Assembly: GCA_050011895.1 (NCBI GenBank)
Contig: JBEKIF010000011.1
Span: forward strand, 1 to 64,000
Length of the DNA: 64,000 nt
Source of the DNA: DATBGO01 sp050011895
Lineage (GTDB): Bacteria; Actinomycetota; Actinomycetes; Streptosporangiales; Streptosporangiaceae
Direction: 5' to 3'
Under the pieces are notes generated by a model that searched no databases, had not been told where the DNA came from, and was given only the letters and a program-made list of their open reading frames with translations. Made by a program: the position numbers and the translations under genes. Positions 35,608 through 44,094 of the stretch are shown here, piece by piece. Within the stretch, counting starts at the first letter, position 1. Every line of letters starts with the position of its first letter.

Positions 35608-35701
35608 GGCAGGAGGGGCGCCTGCGGCCCGGTAGCGGCCGGTGGCCTCGGTCCGGCCCGGGCCGGGAGCCGGTGCGGCTGGGACGGCGCGCCGGGCGCG
35701 G

Positions 35702-35746
35702 TGTCAGCATGTGCTGACAGGACGGGAGCGTCAACACATGCTGACG
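35702..35746 (-). promoter_or_regulatory. tandem operator palindromes over a leftward promoter
   Basis: TGTCAGCATGTGCTGACA (35702-35719, 8-bp perfect arms) and CGTCAACACATGCTGACG (35729-35746, 7 of 9 pairs) have centres 27 bases apart. On the - strand TTGACG (35729-35734) and CATGCT (35706-35711) are spaced by 17 bases, so a leftward promoter would run through both. It would have driven the Clp_N remnant. Confidence 0.6.
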
Positions 35747-35774
35747 CGGTGGCCGCCGGCCTTCTGGGCGGCGG

Positions 35775-37070
35775 TCAACGCGGCCACCGCGAGCTGACGG
35801 CCAGGCCCGTCCCCCGCTCCGCCGGCACCCGCGGAGCCAGCCCGCCATGACGGCCGCCGCGTCGCCAGCCGGCCGGCGCGGCGCAGAAAAGGATCAGCCC
35901 GAGCCCGGCGGCCATCGTCCCCCACCAGAGCCAGGGGCCGCGCCACGAGGCCTGGGAGACGAAGGTGAGCGCCGAGGCCGTGACCGCCGTCGGGATGAGG
36001 CGCGCCCAGCTGCCCGATGCGGTCGCCAGTGCGACCGCGAGCACCGGCCACAGGTAATAGGCGACCATCACGGGCTCGAACACGCAGCGGAGCGCCAGCG
36101 CCGCCGCCACCCACCACAGCAGTTCCGCGAGCGCCTCGGGGCTCCACTGCGCCGTCTCCCGCCGCGCGCGCCACCGGCGCCCGACGACGAGCGCACATCC
36201 GCAGGCCGCTGCGATGGCAAGTGCCCTCGCGGGTCCGGCGGCCACCGCCCCGTTGCTGAAGTGCGGGGCGAGTGACGTCCACGGAGTGGGGTGATCGATG
36301 GCCGGCCAGTTGGGCTGGCTGGTGATTGCCTTCACGGTGGCCGTCCAGTTCGCCGACGCCGCGGCGCCGACCAGGAGCGCGCCAGGGACGGCGGCTCGGG
36401 CGAGAAAACCGGGCAGCCGCCTCGGCTCGAGGACCACCAGGACGACGGGCAGCGCGAGCAGGACGAGCGGCTGCACGGCGGCAGCCGACCCGATGAGCCA
36501 CGCGGATCGCTCGGCTTTCGACTCGGACAGCGCCAGGATGCCGAACAGGAGCAGTGCCACGGCCACGGCGTCCTCGGGATGACCCCAGCGCACCGAGACG
36601 CTCCACAGCGCGACCGCCTCCGCGGCGGCGAGCACTGCCCGCTTCGGGCGGTGCACGCCCAGCCGGTCGGCGATCGCGTCGGCGGCGAACAGCGCAGCCG
36701 CCGACAGGGCGATCTCGTAGGGCCCGGCGAGCAGCCACGCGCCCGGATGGGCGTTGTGCGCGCCCGGAGCCCCGAGCCCGAGTCCTGCCGCGTCGATCAG
36801 CGCCACGACCGGGACCAGGATCAGGGCCGCGCCGGGCGGAGCGACCAGGGCGGTCGGCCGCGTGTACAGGCCGCTCAGGTCCAGATGCCAGATGCGGTGC
36901 GCTGCCACCAGCGTTCCCCACAGGTCATCGGGAAGCGACCAGTCAGGCTTCCCGACCAGATGGGGTCCCCACCAGGTCGTGGAGAGCATCCCGATGGCGA
37001 TGAGAACGACCGTGGCGAGGACCGGGAACATCCTTCTGGCGAGCCACGGCATGGGCGCGGGCACCGGCAT
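35775..37070 (-). CDS. polytopic membrane protein, possible GT87-like mannosyltransferase
   Basis: The 431-residue protein has about ten hydrophobic segments, starting with MFPVLATVVLIAIGML. Its first loop has PDWSLPDDLWGTLVAAHRIWHLDLSGLYT, then ALVAPPGAALILVPVVAL. The acidic periplasmic loop and multiple TM helices resemble DUF2029/GT87 polyprenol-dependent mannosyltransferases. The usual DFxxY/D motif is not clear, so the activity is uncertain. It ends about 30 bases from the operator pair of the Clp_N remnant. No neighbour is obviously linked. Confidence 0.7.
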   Translation of the reverse strand: MPVPAPMPWLARRMFPVLATVVLIAIGMLSTTWWGPHLVGKPDWSLPDDLWGTLVAAHRIWHLDLSGLYTRPTALVAPPGAALILVPVVALIDAAGLGLGAPGAHNAHPGAWLLAGPYEIALSAAALFAADAIADRLGVHRPKRAVLAAAEAVALWSVSVRWGHPEDAVAVALLLFGILALSESKAERSAWLIGSAAAVQPLVLLALPVVLVVLEPRRLPGFLARAAVPGALLVGAAASANWTATVKAITSQPNWPAIDHPTPWTSLAPHFSNGAVAAGPARALAIAAACGCALVVGRRWRARRETAQWSPEALAELLWWVAAALALRCVFEPVMVAYYLWPVLAVALATASGSWARLIPTAVTASALTFVSQASWRGPWLWWGTMAAGLGLILFCAAPAGWRRGGRHGGLAPRVPAERGTGLAVSSRWPR

Positions 37071-37281
37071 GGCGTTACTGGCCGCAGGCTGGGCCGGGCG
37101 CGGGCCGGCCGAAGCCGTCGGATAGGACTGCTGTGTTCTGTCGGACCCCGTGCTCGGCCATGGCTATCATTGTCGTCTTTCCCGCGGGAGAGCGGCAGGC
37201 TGCCCGGCGCTCGCAGCAGCGGGCGAGTCATTCGCCGCGTCTGCGGGCGAGTCAGTGCGCGGGCCGAATACCCTGATCCCC

Positions 37282-37791
37282 ATGCTTAACCAGGCCGCCT
37301 CGCTAGTTCGTCTGGACTTCTCTCCGCAGCACCGGCAGCCGCCTGCCTGGCGCATCCTGGTCGCCACGGCCGCGGCAGTCGCGGGCTCGCTGGCCGCCGA
37401 CGCGATCCTGGTCGCCATCGGCGAAGGCCTCTTCCCCGGCACCAAGGGATACGCGCACTTTCAGTTCGCCGACTACGCCAAGCTGACCGTCATCGGCGTG
37501 ATCATCGCCAGCGCGGCGTGGCCGGTCGTGACGCGGGTGACGTCGGCGCCCCGATGGCTGTTCTCTCGGCTGGCGGTGCTGGTCACGCTGTTCCTGTGGC
37601 TCCCCGACCTCTACATCCTTTACCGGGGCCAGCCGGCCAGGGCGGTCGCCGTCCTGATGGTGATGCACCTGGCGATCGCCCTGGTGACCTACAACCTGCT
37701 CGTGCATGTCGCCCCCGTCGGGCCGGCCCGCAGGACCGGGACCGGGGCGGGGTCCCGCGGCACCGGGCACCGCGGGCACGCCGCACCGTAG
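37282..37791 (+). CDS. DUF6069-type four-TM membrane protein
   Basis: From the ATG at 37282 the 169-residue protein has four hydrophobic segments: ILVATAAAVAGSLAADAILVAIG, YAKLTVIGVIIASAAWPVVTRV, LAVLVTLFLWLPDLYILY, and AVAVLMVMHLAIALVTYNLLVHV. This four-helix layout with a short periplasmic loop matches DUF6069, an actinobacterial family without known function. The C-terminal 20 residues are Arg/Gly-rich and cytoplasmic. The longer frame from 37150 adds 44 residues of GC-rich shadow. Confidence 0.75.
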   Translation: MLNQAASLVRLDFSPQHRQPPAWRILVATAAAVAGSLAADAILVAIGEGLFPGTKGYAHFQFADYAKLTVIGVIIASAAWPVVTRVTSAPRWLFSRLAVLVTLFLWLPDLYILYRGQPARAVAVLMVMHLAIALVTYNLLVHVAPVGPARRTGTGAGSRGTGHRGHAAP

Positions 37792-37928
37792 CTCTGCCCA
37801 GGCCACGGACCGGCGCGAACCGGCGCGAACCCGCGCCATCTCGCTTTATGGCTCCGAAACGCCGCACTCCTGCCCGGATCCGGGCAGGAATTTGGCATTG
37901 CCCTGCGGAAAGCAGCAGGATTGGCCGG

Positions 37929-38189
37929 GTGCTCGACCACGATCTCATCACCCGGGTGTCCGAGTCCGCGGGCCTGACGCCCGCGGAAGCAGCCCGCATC
38001 GTGCAAGACGTCGTGGCCTGGTACCACGAGCCGGTCGAGGACTACGTACGCCGCCGCCACTCTCACTACCAGGTCTACGGCAAGCGCAACGCTGAGATCT
38101 TCGCGCTGATCGCTGCCGAGATGGCCGATCGCGTGGTCGCCGCGCCCCCGCTGTCCGAACGCCAGCTGCGCCGCATGGTGTACGGCTGA
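37929..38189 (+). CDS. small conserved actinobacterial protein upstream of glmS
   Basis: The 86-residue protein starts at GTG 37929 with LDHDLITRVSESAGLTPAEAARIVQDVVAWYHEPVEDYVRRRHSHY. It is helical and charged, with a conserved-looking RRRHSHYQVYGKRNAEIFALIAAEM segment. Many actinobacteria have this small gene, and I know of no assigned function. It ends 19 bases before glmS and is likely co-transcribed with it. The sequence CAGGATT upstream is a weak ribosome site. Confidence 0.7.
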   Translation: MLDHDLITRVSESAGLTPAEAARIVQDVVAWYHEPVEDYVRRRHSHYQVYGKRNAEIFALIAAEMADRVVAAPPLSERQLRRMVYG

Positions 38190-38208
38190 GAACCCCTAGG
38201 AGCAAGCT

Positions 38209-40029
38209 ATGTGCGGAATCGTCGGCTACGCCGGAAACCAGAACGCCGTCCCCGTTCTCATCGAGGGCCTGTCCCGGCTGGAATACCGCGGTTATGACTC
38301 AGCCGGGATCGCGATCCTCGGCCCGAACGGCACCCAGGTCTTCAGGAAGGTGGGCCGCGTCCGGGATCTCGAGACATCGCTGCCCAAGCGGCTGACCGGG
38401 AAGGTCGGCATCGGGCATACGAGGTGGGCCACGCACGGCCCGGCGACGGAGGCGAACGCTCATCCTCAGACCAGCGGGGACGGCCGGATCAGCATCGTCC
38501 ACAACGGCATCATCGACAACGCCGCGGCCCTGCGCGACCGGCTGACGGCCCAGGGGGTGACCTTCAGCTCCGAGACCGATACCGAGGTCATCGCCCACCT
38601 CGTGGCCCGCTCCGCTGCCGCGACCTTGGAGCAGGCGGTCCTCGACGCGCTGTCCCGGATTAACGGGACCTATGCCATCGCGGTCATTGATGAGCGGCAC
38701 CCGGACCGGATCGTCGCCGCCCGCAACGGCTCCCCGCTGATCCTCGGCGTGGGCGATCGCGAGATGTTCATCGCCAGCGATCTCGGCGCGCTCGTGCGGC
38801 ACACCACGTCCGTGGTTCACCTCGATGACGGCGAGCTGGCCACGGTCACCTCATCGGGGTTCCGCACCTTCAGCCGGGACGAGGAGAACACGGCCAAGGC
38901 GCCGACCAGCATCGACCTGGACGTGGCCGATGTCGAGCTCGCCGAGCATCAGCACTACATGCACAAGGAGATGCTCGAGCAGCCGTCATCCGTCGAGCGG
39001 GTGCTGCGGGGCCGCCTCGATGACAGGTTCGGCACCGCGCGTCTCGACGGGCTCAACCTCGGGCCGCGCGAGCTCCGGACCTTCCGGCGGGTGAAGATTC
39101 TCGGCTGCGGCTCCGCCTACTACGTGGGACAGATCGGTGCCGCGATGATCGAGGAGCTGGCCCGGGTCCCCGCCGATGCTGAGCCTGCCTCGGAGTTCCG
39201 CTACCGGAATCCGATCATCGAGCCCGACACCCTGTATGTCGCGGTCAGCCAGTCCGGCGAGACTGCCGATACCGCGTTCGCCGTGCAGGAGGTCAAGCGC
39301 AAGGGCGGCCAGGTCATCGGGCTGGTCAACGTCGTGGGGTCTACCATCGCGCGGGAAACCGACGGGGGGATCTACCTGCACGCCGGGCCGGAGGTCGCGG
39401 TGGCATCGACCAAGGCCCTCACCCACATGGGCGTCGGGTTCGCCATGCTCGCCCTGGCCCTGGGCCGGGTCCGCGATCTATCGATCAGCGATGGCCAGCG
39501 GATCATCGCGGGGCTCAGGCGGCTCCCCGGCCAGATCCAGGAGATCATCAGCGCCGAGCCGCAGATCGCCGACGTCGCCAAGGGCCTGGCCGGCGCGGAG
39601 AGCCTGTTCTTCATCGGCCGCGTCCGCGGCTTTCCCGTGGCGCGCGAGGGCGCCCAGAAATTCAAGGAGGTGTCCTACCGCCACGCCGAGGCGTACCAGG
39701 CCAGCGAGCTCAAGCACGGTCCCCTGGCGCTGATCGACGAGAACATGCCGACCGTGGCGATCGTGCCCGATGACGAGCTCACCGACCGTAACCTGGCGGC
39801 CATTCAGCAGGTCATCGCCCGCAACGGGCCGGTGGTCGTCATTACCCATCCCGGCGTCGGCACCGGGGATCTCGGGGTCCCCGGGATCATCGTTCCGAAG
39901 AACGAGCGCGAGCTCGACCCGGTCCTGCTGATCATCCCGCTCCAGCTGCTCGCCTATCACGCGGCCCTAGCGCTCGGGCACGACATCGACAAGCCCCGCA
40001 ATCTCGCCAAGTCGGTCACCGTCGAGTAG
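38209..40029 (+). CDS. glmS: glutamine--fructose-6-phosphate aminotransferase
   Basis: The 606-residue protein begins MCGIVGYAGNQ, with the N-terminal nucleophile Cys (C2 after Met removal) of the glutaminase domain. The motif RLEYRGYDSAGIA and GHTRWATHG follow. The C-terminal half has two SIS domains, with ILGCGSAYYVGQIGA and SQSGETADT, and ends LAKSVTVE, the usual catalytic tail. It makes glucosamine-6-phosphate for peptidoglycan and other amino sugars. GGAG sits 7 bases upstream of the ATG. Its length is normal. A short hairpin follows immediately. No glmS ribozyme is visible or expected in this phylum. Confidence 0.98.
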   Translation: MCGIVGYAGNQNAVPVLIEGLSRLEYRGYDSAGIAILGPNGTQVFRKVGRVRDLETSLPKRLTGKVGIGHTRWATHGPATEANAHPQTSGDGRISIVHNGIIDNAAALRDRLTAQGVTFSSETDTEVIAHLVARSAAATLEQAVLDALSRINGTYAIAVIDERHPDRIVAARNGSPLILGVGDREMFIASDLGALVRHTTSVVHLDDGELATVTSSGFRTFSRDEENTAKAPTSIDLDVADVELAEHQHYMHKEMLEQPSSVERVLRGRLDDRFGTARLDGLNLGPRELRTFRRVKILGCGSAYYVGQIGAAMIEELARVPADAEPASEFRYRNPIIEPDTLYVAVSQSGETADTAFAVQEVKRKGGQVIGLVNVVGSTIARETDGGIYLHAGPEVAVASTKALTHMGVGFAMLALALGRVRDLSISDGQRIIAGLRRLPGQIQEIISAEPQIADVAKGLAGAESLFFIGRVRGFPVAREGAQKFKEVSYRHAEAYQASELKHGPLALIDENMPTVAIVPDDELTDRNLAAIQQVIARNGPVVVITHPGVGTGDLGVPGIIVPKNERELDPVLLIIPLQLLAYHAALALGHDIDKPRNLAKSVTVE

Positions 40030-40032
40030 CAA

Positions 40033-40050
40033 GCGGGAGCGCCCTCCCGC
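40033..40050 (+). terminator. hairpin GCGGGAG-CGCC-CTCCCGC after glmS
   Basis: A perfect 7-bp stem with a 4-base loop starts 3 bases after the glmS stop codon. There is no T tract, as is common in high-GC actinobacteria. Confidence 0.65.
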
Positions 40051-40197
40051 GGCGTGCGGGAGCGACGCGGCTGAGCCCGCACGCCCGGCCCGCTCCCCCG
40101 CCCGGCCAGCCCCGGGACTTCCTCGGTCGGCTCGAAGGCGGGCCTGCCGATCCCCGGCGTGAGCCAGAACGTCCTTTACGGCCTACGCTGCTGAATC

Positions 40198-40608
40198 ATG
40201 ACAGCCTCGCTCAGTGACACAGCGCGGAAGATCATCGACGCCCCGAATCCCGCGGTGCTGGCCACCATCAATCCGGACGGGAGCCCGCAGACGTCGGTGG
40301 TCTGGGTGCGGCGGGACGGAAATGACCTGCTCATCTCCTCGGCTGCCGGACGGCGTAAGGACAGGAATCTGGCTCGTGATCCCCGGGTCAGCGTGACGGT
40401 GTACGACACGGCCGACCCGCTCGAGTATGTCGAGGTGCGCGGTCTTGCCAACGTCGCCGAGGACCCTGGCCGCCGGCTAGCCGTCTTGCTGGCCGAGGAG
40501 TACGAAGGACCAGGCGCTGGCCAGGAGTTCCTGGATCTGCCACCGGAGGTCATCCGTATCGTCATCCGGATCACGCCGCAGCGGGTTCTCGGGAGCGCTG
40601 CCCGCTGA
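40198..40608 (+). CDS. PPOX-class F420-dependent oxidoreductase family protein
   Basis: The 136-residue split-barrel protein has PAVLATINPDGSPQTSVVWVRRDGNDLLISSAAGRRKDRNLARDPRVSVTVYD, the standard flavin/F420-binding first half of the TIGR03618 type. It ends VIRIVIRITPQRVLG. Members reduce small molecules with F420H2 or simply bind flavin or F420; the substrate cannot be read. It stands alone 170 bases after glmS. A TACGCT box lies 8 bases before the ATG. Confidence 0.83.
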   Translation: MTASLSDTARKIIDAPNPAVLATINPDGSPQTSVVWVRRDGNDLLISSAAGRRKDRNLARDPRVSVTVYDTADPLEYVEVRGLANVAEDPGRRLAVLLAEEYEGPGAGQEFLDLPPEVIRIVIRITPQRVLGSAAR

Positions 40609-40649
40609 GCTGAGCAGCGCGTGACAACCACCTCCGGCCCTTCGAGTTC

Positions 40650-41081
40650 CTAACTCCCCGGAAATGCGGCTAGCCGGTTGGTTGTGCGGCTTCGGCCGCG
40701 GAACTCTGCCACGACTTGGTCGCCTCGGCGGACCGTGACGTCGTAGATGCCGCTGCGGCCGTAGGTGACGCGCTCCACGGCGACGGCCACCAGCACGTCC
40801 CCCTCCCGCGCCGGAGCGACGAACGTAATGTCCGCGTCGGCGGCAACGGTCACCAGCCCGCGGCTGTTGCACGCGCACGCGAAGGCGGTGTCCGCGAGCA
40901 GGAACACGTAACCGCCATGCGCGAGCGCGTGGCCGTTGACCATGGCCCGGCTGATGGTCATCCGTGCCGTCGCGGTGCCGTCACCGGCCTCAAGAAGCTC
41001 CACGCCGATGTTTCTCGACGCCAGGTCCGCTTCGAACATGGCGGCCGCGGGACCGCCCGGTGACTGTGACGAACTCGGCAT
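40650..41081 (-). CDS. paaI: PaaI-type hotdog acyl-CoA thioesterase
   Basis: The 143-residue protein has NGHALAHGGYVFLLADTAFACACNS, the active-site loop and helix of PaaI thioesterases (HGG and the catalytic Asp). It then has the dimer strand DADITFVAPAREGDVLVAVAVERV. PaaI hydrolyses hydroxyphenylacetyl-CoA and related dead-end thioesters of phenylacetate breakdown. No paa genes are nearby, so the substrate could differ. GAGGAAGG precedes the ATG at 41081; the longer frame to 41204 is unlikely. Confidence 0.85.
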   Translation of the reverse strand: MPSSSQSPGGPAAAMFEADLASRNIGVELLEAGDGTATARMTISRAMVNGHALAHGGYVFLLADTAFACACNSRGLVTVAADADITFVAPAREGDVLVAVAVERVTYGRSGIYDVTVRRGDQVVAEFRGRSRTTNRLAAFPGS

Positions 41082-41371
41082 CGCGCCTTCCTCTTCCCTG
41101 ATCCACCGTTCGCTGATGACAATACGGCCAGGCAGTGCGCCGGCTGCAGCGGAGTTACCCCCGGGTAATCCGGCTACTGATCGCCGTGCTGCCGTCCGCA
41201 CCACCGTTCTGGATATCAGGCGCAGCTAGCCGTTACGGTGCCAAATCATGGTTTCGTACCGCCAGCCGGGCGCCGTGCTCACCGACCTGACCTACACCGT
41301 CCGCTCGATCACGCCGATCCCGCCGCCCGGGAATGCGGCGGCACTTGCCGGCACCCGCAGGTGCCGCCCCG

Positions 41372-41400
41372 CTGACTGGCCTGGCGCGGGCGCGTATGCT
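41372..41400 (+). promoter_or_regulatory. promoter CTGACT-N17-TATGCT for leaderless fmdB-like gene
   Basis: The -35 CTGACT (41372-41377), 17-base spacer and -10 TATGCT (41395-41400) lie directly before a GTG start with only 6 bases between. The start of transcription should coincide with the start codon. Confidence 0.7.
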
Positions 41401-41406
41401 GACGCC

Positions 41407-41622
41407 GTGCCACGATACGAGTACCGTTGCCGGGCGTGCGGCGCCACCTTCGAGCAGACCCGCCCGATGAGCGAGTCGTCCGCTCCGTGCAGCTGCCCGC
41501 AAGGCCATGACGACACCGTGAAGCTGCTGTCCACCGTCGCCGTCGGCGGCAGGTCGGGCTCCCCGGCGAGCGGCCCGGCCGGCGCCGGTGGCGGCTGCGG
41601 CGGCGCCTGCGGCTGCCGCTGA
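41407..41622 (+). CDS. FmdB-family zinc ribbon protein
   Basis: The 71-residue protein starts PRYEYRCRACGATFEQTRPMSESS and has a second ligand group CSCPQGHDD, followed by VKLLSTVAVGG and a Gly/Cys-rich tail ending CGGACGCR. The CxxC...CxC/H pattern is the FmdB zinc ribbon, a putative regulatory protein family of unknown role. Choosing GTG 41407 removes 53 non-homologous residues and fits the leaderless promoter. The extra cysteines in the tail are typical of actinobacterial members. Confidence 0.85.
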   Translation: MPRYEYRCRACGATFEQTRPMSESSAPCSCPQGHDDTVKLLSTVAVGGRSGSPASGPAGAGGGCGGACGCR

Positions 41623-41640
41623 CCCCGGCTGCCGGTAGAG

Positions 41641-41716
41641 CCCGCTGCGGTAGGCCCGCTGCCGTTAGAGCCCGCTGCGGTAGGCCCGCTGCCGCTAGAC
41701 CCCGCTGGCGCTAGAG
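41641..41716. repeat. 30-bp tandem repeat between convergent genes
   Basis: Two near-identical 30-base copies start at 41641 and 41671, each made of two CCCGCTGC half-units. Degraded half-units lie on both sides (41629-41640 and 41701-41716). The array fills the gap between the FmdB gene and the leftward gene ending at 41711 and just enters the latter's stop region. Confidence 0.75.
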
Positions 41717-42250
41717 CCAGCTGACCCGGGCGCTGGCCACCGGCTCTCCCCCGGGCGGAGCCGCGAGTTCACCGGCCTGCACCCGGTCGAGCAGCTTCCG
41801 GACAGCCGCGGTGATCTCGGGCAGGCAGCCGCGCAGGCTCCTGGCATCAGCGGCCGTAGCCTCGTCCCTGGTCAGGCCGGCCCGCTCGGCAAGGACTTCG
41901 AGGTCGGCGAGCTGCTCGCCCACCCACCCGACCGGGTCGGCCGACAGCTTCGGGTCGAAGACCCGGCTGCCTGGCTCCCAGCCGCGGAACGCCGGGTGGT
42001 GGTGAGCGCGGTCCAGGCTGCCTGGCGGCCCGTCGGCTGCCTCGAGCAGGTCCGCACGCCAGACCGGCCGCCCGACCTCGATCGGCCGGGCTGAGTAGAT
42101 GGATCCCTTAAGGTCACCCGGCTCAAGGAGCCTGACCTCCAGCCGCACTCCGCGCTCAGCGCTCTCCTGCCCGGCCAGCGGCTCGGGGTCAACGAAGTAA
42201 AGGTCGCTGACCACCACACCGAACCGTTCGAATCCGAATGCGTACAGCAT
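41711..42250 (-). CDS. conserved hypothetical protein
   Basis: The 179-residue protein starts MLYAFGFERFGVVVSDLYFVDPEPLAGQE. It has LLEPGDLKGSIYSARPIEVGRPVWRADLLEAADG and HHHPAFRGWEPGSRVFDPKLSADP, then a helical C-terminus. GGAGGAG lies 8 bases upstream of the ATG. The mix of beta strands and the histidine cluster at about 80-84 might bind a metal. I do not recognise the family. It is divergent from the CHAD gene across a 260-base region, with its 3' end against a tandem repeat. Confidence 0.65.
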   Translation of the reverse strand: MLYAFGFERFGVVVSDLYFVDPEPLAGQESAERGVRLEVRLLEPGDLKGSIYSARPIEVGRPVWRADLLEAADGPPGSLDRAHHHPAFRGWEPGSRVFDPKLSADPVGWVGEQLADLEVLAERAGLTRDEATAADARSLRGCLPEITAAVRKLLDRVQAGELAAPPGGEPVASARVSWL

Positions 42251-42429
42251 GACAGGCTCCTCCGTTCAGCTGGCTCAGTCCCTATGTTCGCTGGCAACGG
42301 CGTGCTCCGCCACTGGCAGGCGGTCGGGCGGACCAGCTGGCGCCCTGCTTCTGCCCGCTGCAGCGCGCCTGCCTGGCCTGACCCGGCAACAGGCCGAGGT
42401 GGTCGGCGCCGCAGGCCCGCTGATAGGGT

Positions 42430-42510
42430 GGATCATTCGGAATTCATGGTTATTACTATCTCAATAGTGTTCTGCGCTTCATCTATTGCTTTAGTTGCGG
42501 GGTCACGCAA
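42430..42510. promoter_or_regulatory. AT-rich island upstream of the CHAD-parA operon
   Basis: About 80 bases are visibly AT-rich (for example TTATTACTATCTCAATAGTG) in a GC-rich window. It lies directly before the TTG start of the CHAD gene and probably contains its promoter. No clear -35/-10 pair can be fixed. Confidence 0.4.
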
Positions 42511-44094
42511 TTGCAAAACGCCTTCCGGGAATTTGTGCTCAACGGAAATGACTGGCCAGGGCCGGACGGTGCCCTGCCAGTACCCGGACCGGCCTTCGCA
42601 TGGGCACCTGCCAGCAGGCCGCGGACCCTGCGGCGGGTCTGGCTCGACACCTTCGACTGGCGGCTCTACCGGGCCGGGCTGACCCTCGAGCAGGTCAGCA
42701 GCCGCGCGCGGACAGACATCACGCTCACCGGCCGGGATGGCACTGCGATCGCCGCCGAGCAGGTCGGGGCCCGGCAGCCCGGTCAGGCTGCCGCCAAGCC
42801 GAACTGGCCGGCCAGGCTCGAGGCGCTGCCGCCCGGGCCGCTACGAGAGCACCTCGGCCCGGTGGTCGGCGTGCGGGCCCTGGCACCGGTCGCCAAGGCG
42901 GTCAGCGTCATACGCGAGCACCCCGCCCTGAACTCCGATGACAAGACGGTCGCCAGGGTCGCGGTGGAGCGGATGTCGGTCAGCTACCCGTCAGCCGCCA
43001 CGCCGCCGGCCCGCCTCACCGTGACCGCGCTGCGCGGATATCAGCCGCAGGCACTCCGCCTCATTGATGCCCTGTCCGCCGCTCCGGGGGTCGCTGGCGC
43101 GACGCAGTCGGCGCTCGAGGCGGCACTGGCAGCCGCCGGTCGGCGGCCCGGCGACTATTCGAGCAAGATCGACGTCGAGCTGGCTCCTGAGATGCCGGCG
43201 ACTGCGGCACTGGCCGCTGTTCTGACCGCGCTGCTGGACACCCTGGAGGCCAACGTCGAGGGTACGGTGCGCGATCTTGACGTCGAGTTCCTGCACGACC
43301 TGCGGATCGCGGTGCGCCGCACCAGGTCGGCTCTCAAGCTGGCAGGCAGCGTCCTGCCGGCCAGCCTGACCGGCACGTACCGGCCCGAGTTCAAATGGCT
43401 CGGTGACCTCACCACGCCGACCAGGGACCTTGACGTATACCTGCTGGAATTCCCCGCAATGGCGGCGAGCCTGGTCGCCGCCACGCCGGCCGACCTTGAG
43501 CCGTTTCACAACCAGCTTGCGCGCAAGCGCGCGGCGGCCCAGCGGCAGCTGGCCCGCGGGCTCCGCTCGACCCGGTTTTCCAGGCTCAGCACCGGCTGGC
43601 GGGATGCCCTCGCCCGCGCCGCTCCCGGCCGGCGCCGGCCCACGGCCGCGCGGCTCGCCGCCACCAAGATCACTCATGCCCATCAGCGGGTACTCAGCGA
43701 GGGCGCCGCCATCGCTGCGGCATCTCCCCCGGAAAGCCTCCACGATCTGCGCAAGCGCTGCAAGGAACTGCGTTACCTGCTGGAGATCTTCGGGTCCCTG
43801 TACGATCCAGGCGAGCAGTGGCGGGCGGTCAGGGAGCTGAAGGGCCTGCAGGACTGCCTCGGCGAGTTCCAGGACACCCAGGTGCAGCACGACAAGATCA
43901 GGGCCTACGCAGCTGAGTTGATGGCCGAGCGGGCCGCGCCCGCGTCGACCCTGCTCGCGATGGGCGAGATCGCGGCAGGCCTGATGGTCAGGCAGCAGCA
44001 GGCCCGCAATGAGTTCAGCGGCCGGTTCCGCGACTTCGCCAGCCCGCTCAGCCAGAGCCGGATCCGGGCACTCACTGCGACGGCCGCGCCATGA
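42511..44094 (+). CDS. CYTH/CHAD domain polyphosphate-binding protein
   Basis: The 527-residue protein has a degenerate CYTH-like N-terminal half (VWLDTFDWRLYRAGLTLEQ, TDITLTGRDG; about 40-200) and a CHAD domain (about 220-500). The CHAD His/Arg/Lys helices are FLHDLRIAVRRTRSALKLAG and SLHDLRKRCKELRYLLEIFG. CHAD domains bind inorganic polyphosphate through these basic residues, and many localise to polyphosphate granules. The CYTH half lacks the clean ExExK motif, so triphosphatase activity is doubtful. It starts at TTG 42511 behind an AT-rich island. It overlaps the following ParA gene by 4 bases, which implies stoichiometric production. Confidence 0.88.
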   Translation: MQNAFREFVLNGNDWPGPDGALPVPGPAFAWAPASRPRTLRRVWLDTFDWRLYRAGLTLEQVSSRARTDITLTGRDGTAIAAEQVGARQPGQAAAKPNWPARLEALPPGPLREHLGPVVGVRALAPVAKAVSVIREHPALNSDDKTVARVAVERMSVSYPSAATPPARLTVTALRGYQPQALRLIDALSAAPGVAGATQSALEAALAAAGRRPGDYSSKIDVELAPEMPATAALAAVLTALLDTLEANVEGTVRDLDVEFLHDLRIAVRRTRSALKLAGSVLPASLTGTYRPEFKWLGDLTTPTRDLDVYLLEFPAMAASLVAATPADLEPFHNQLARKRAAAQRQLARGLRSTRFSRLSTGWRDALARAAPGRRRPTAARLAATKITHAHQRVLSEGAAIAAASPPESLHDLRKRCKELRYLLEIFGSLYDPGEQWRAVRELKGLQDCLGEFQDTQVQHDKIRAYAAELMAERAAPASTLLAMGEIAAGLMVRQQQARNEFSGRFRDFASPLSQSRIRALTATAAP

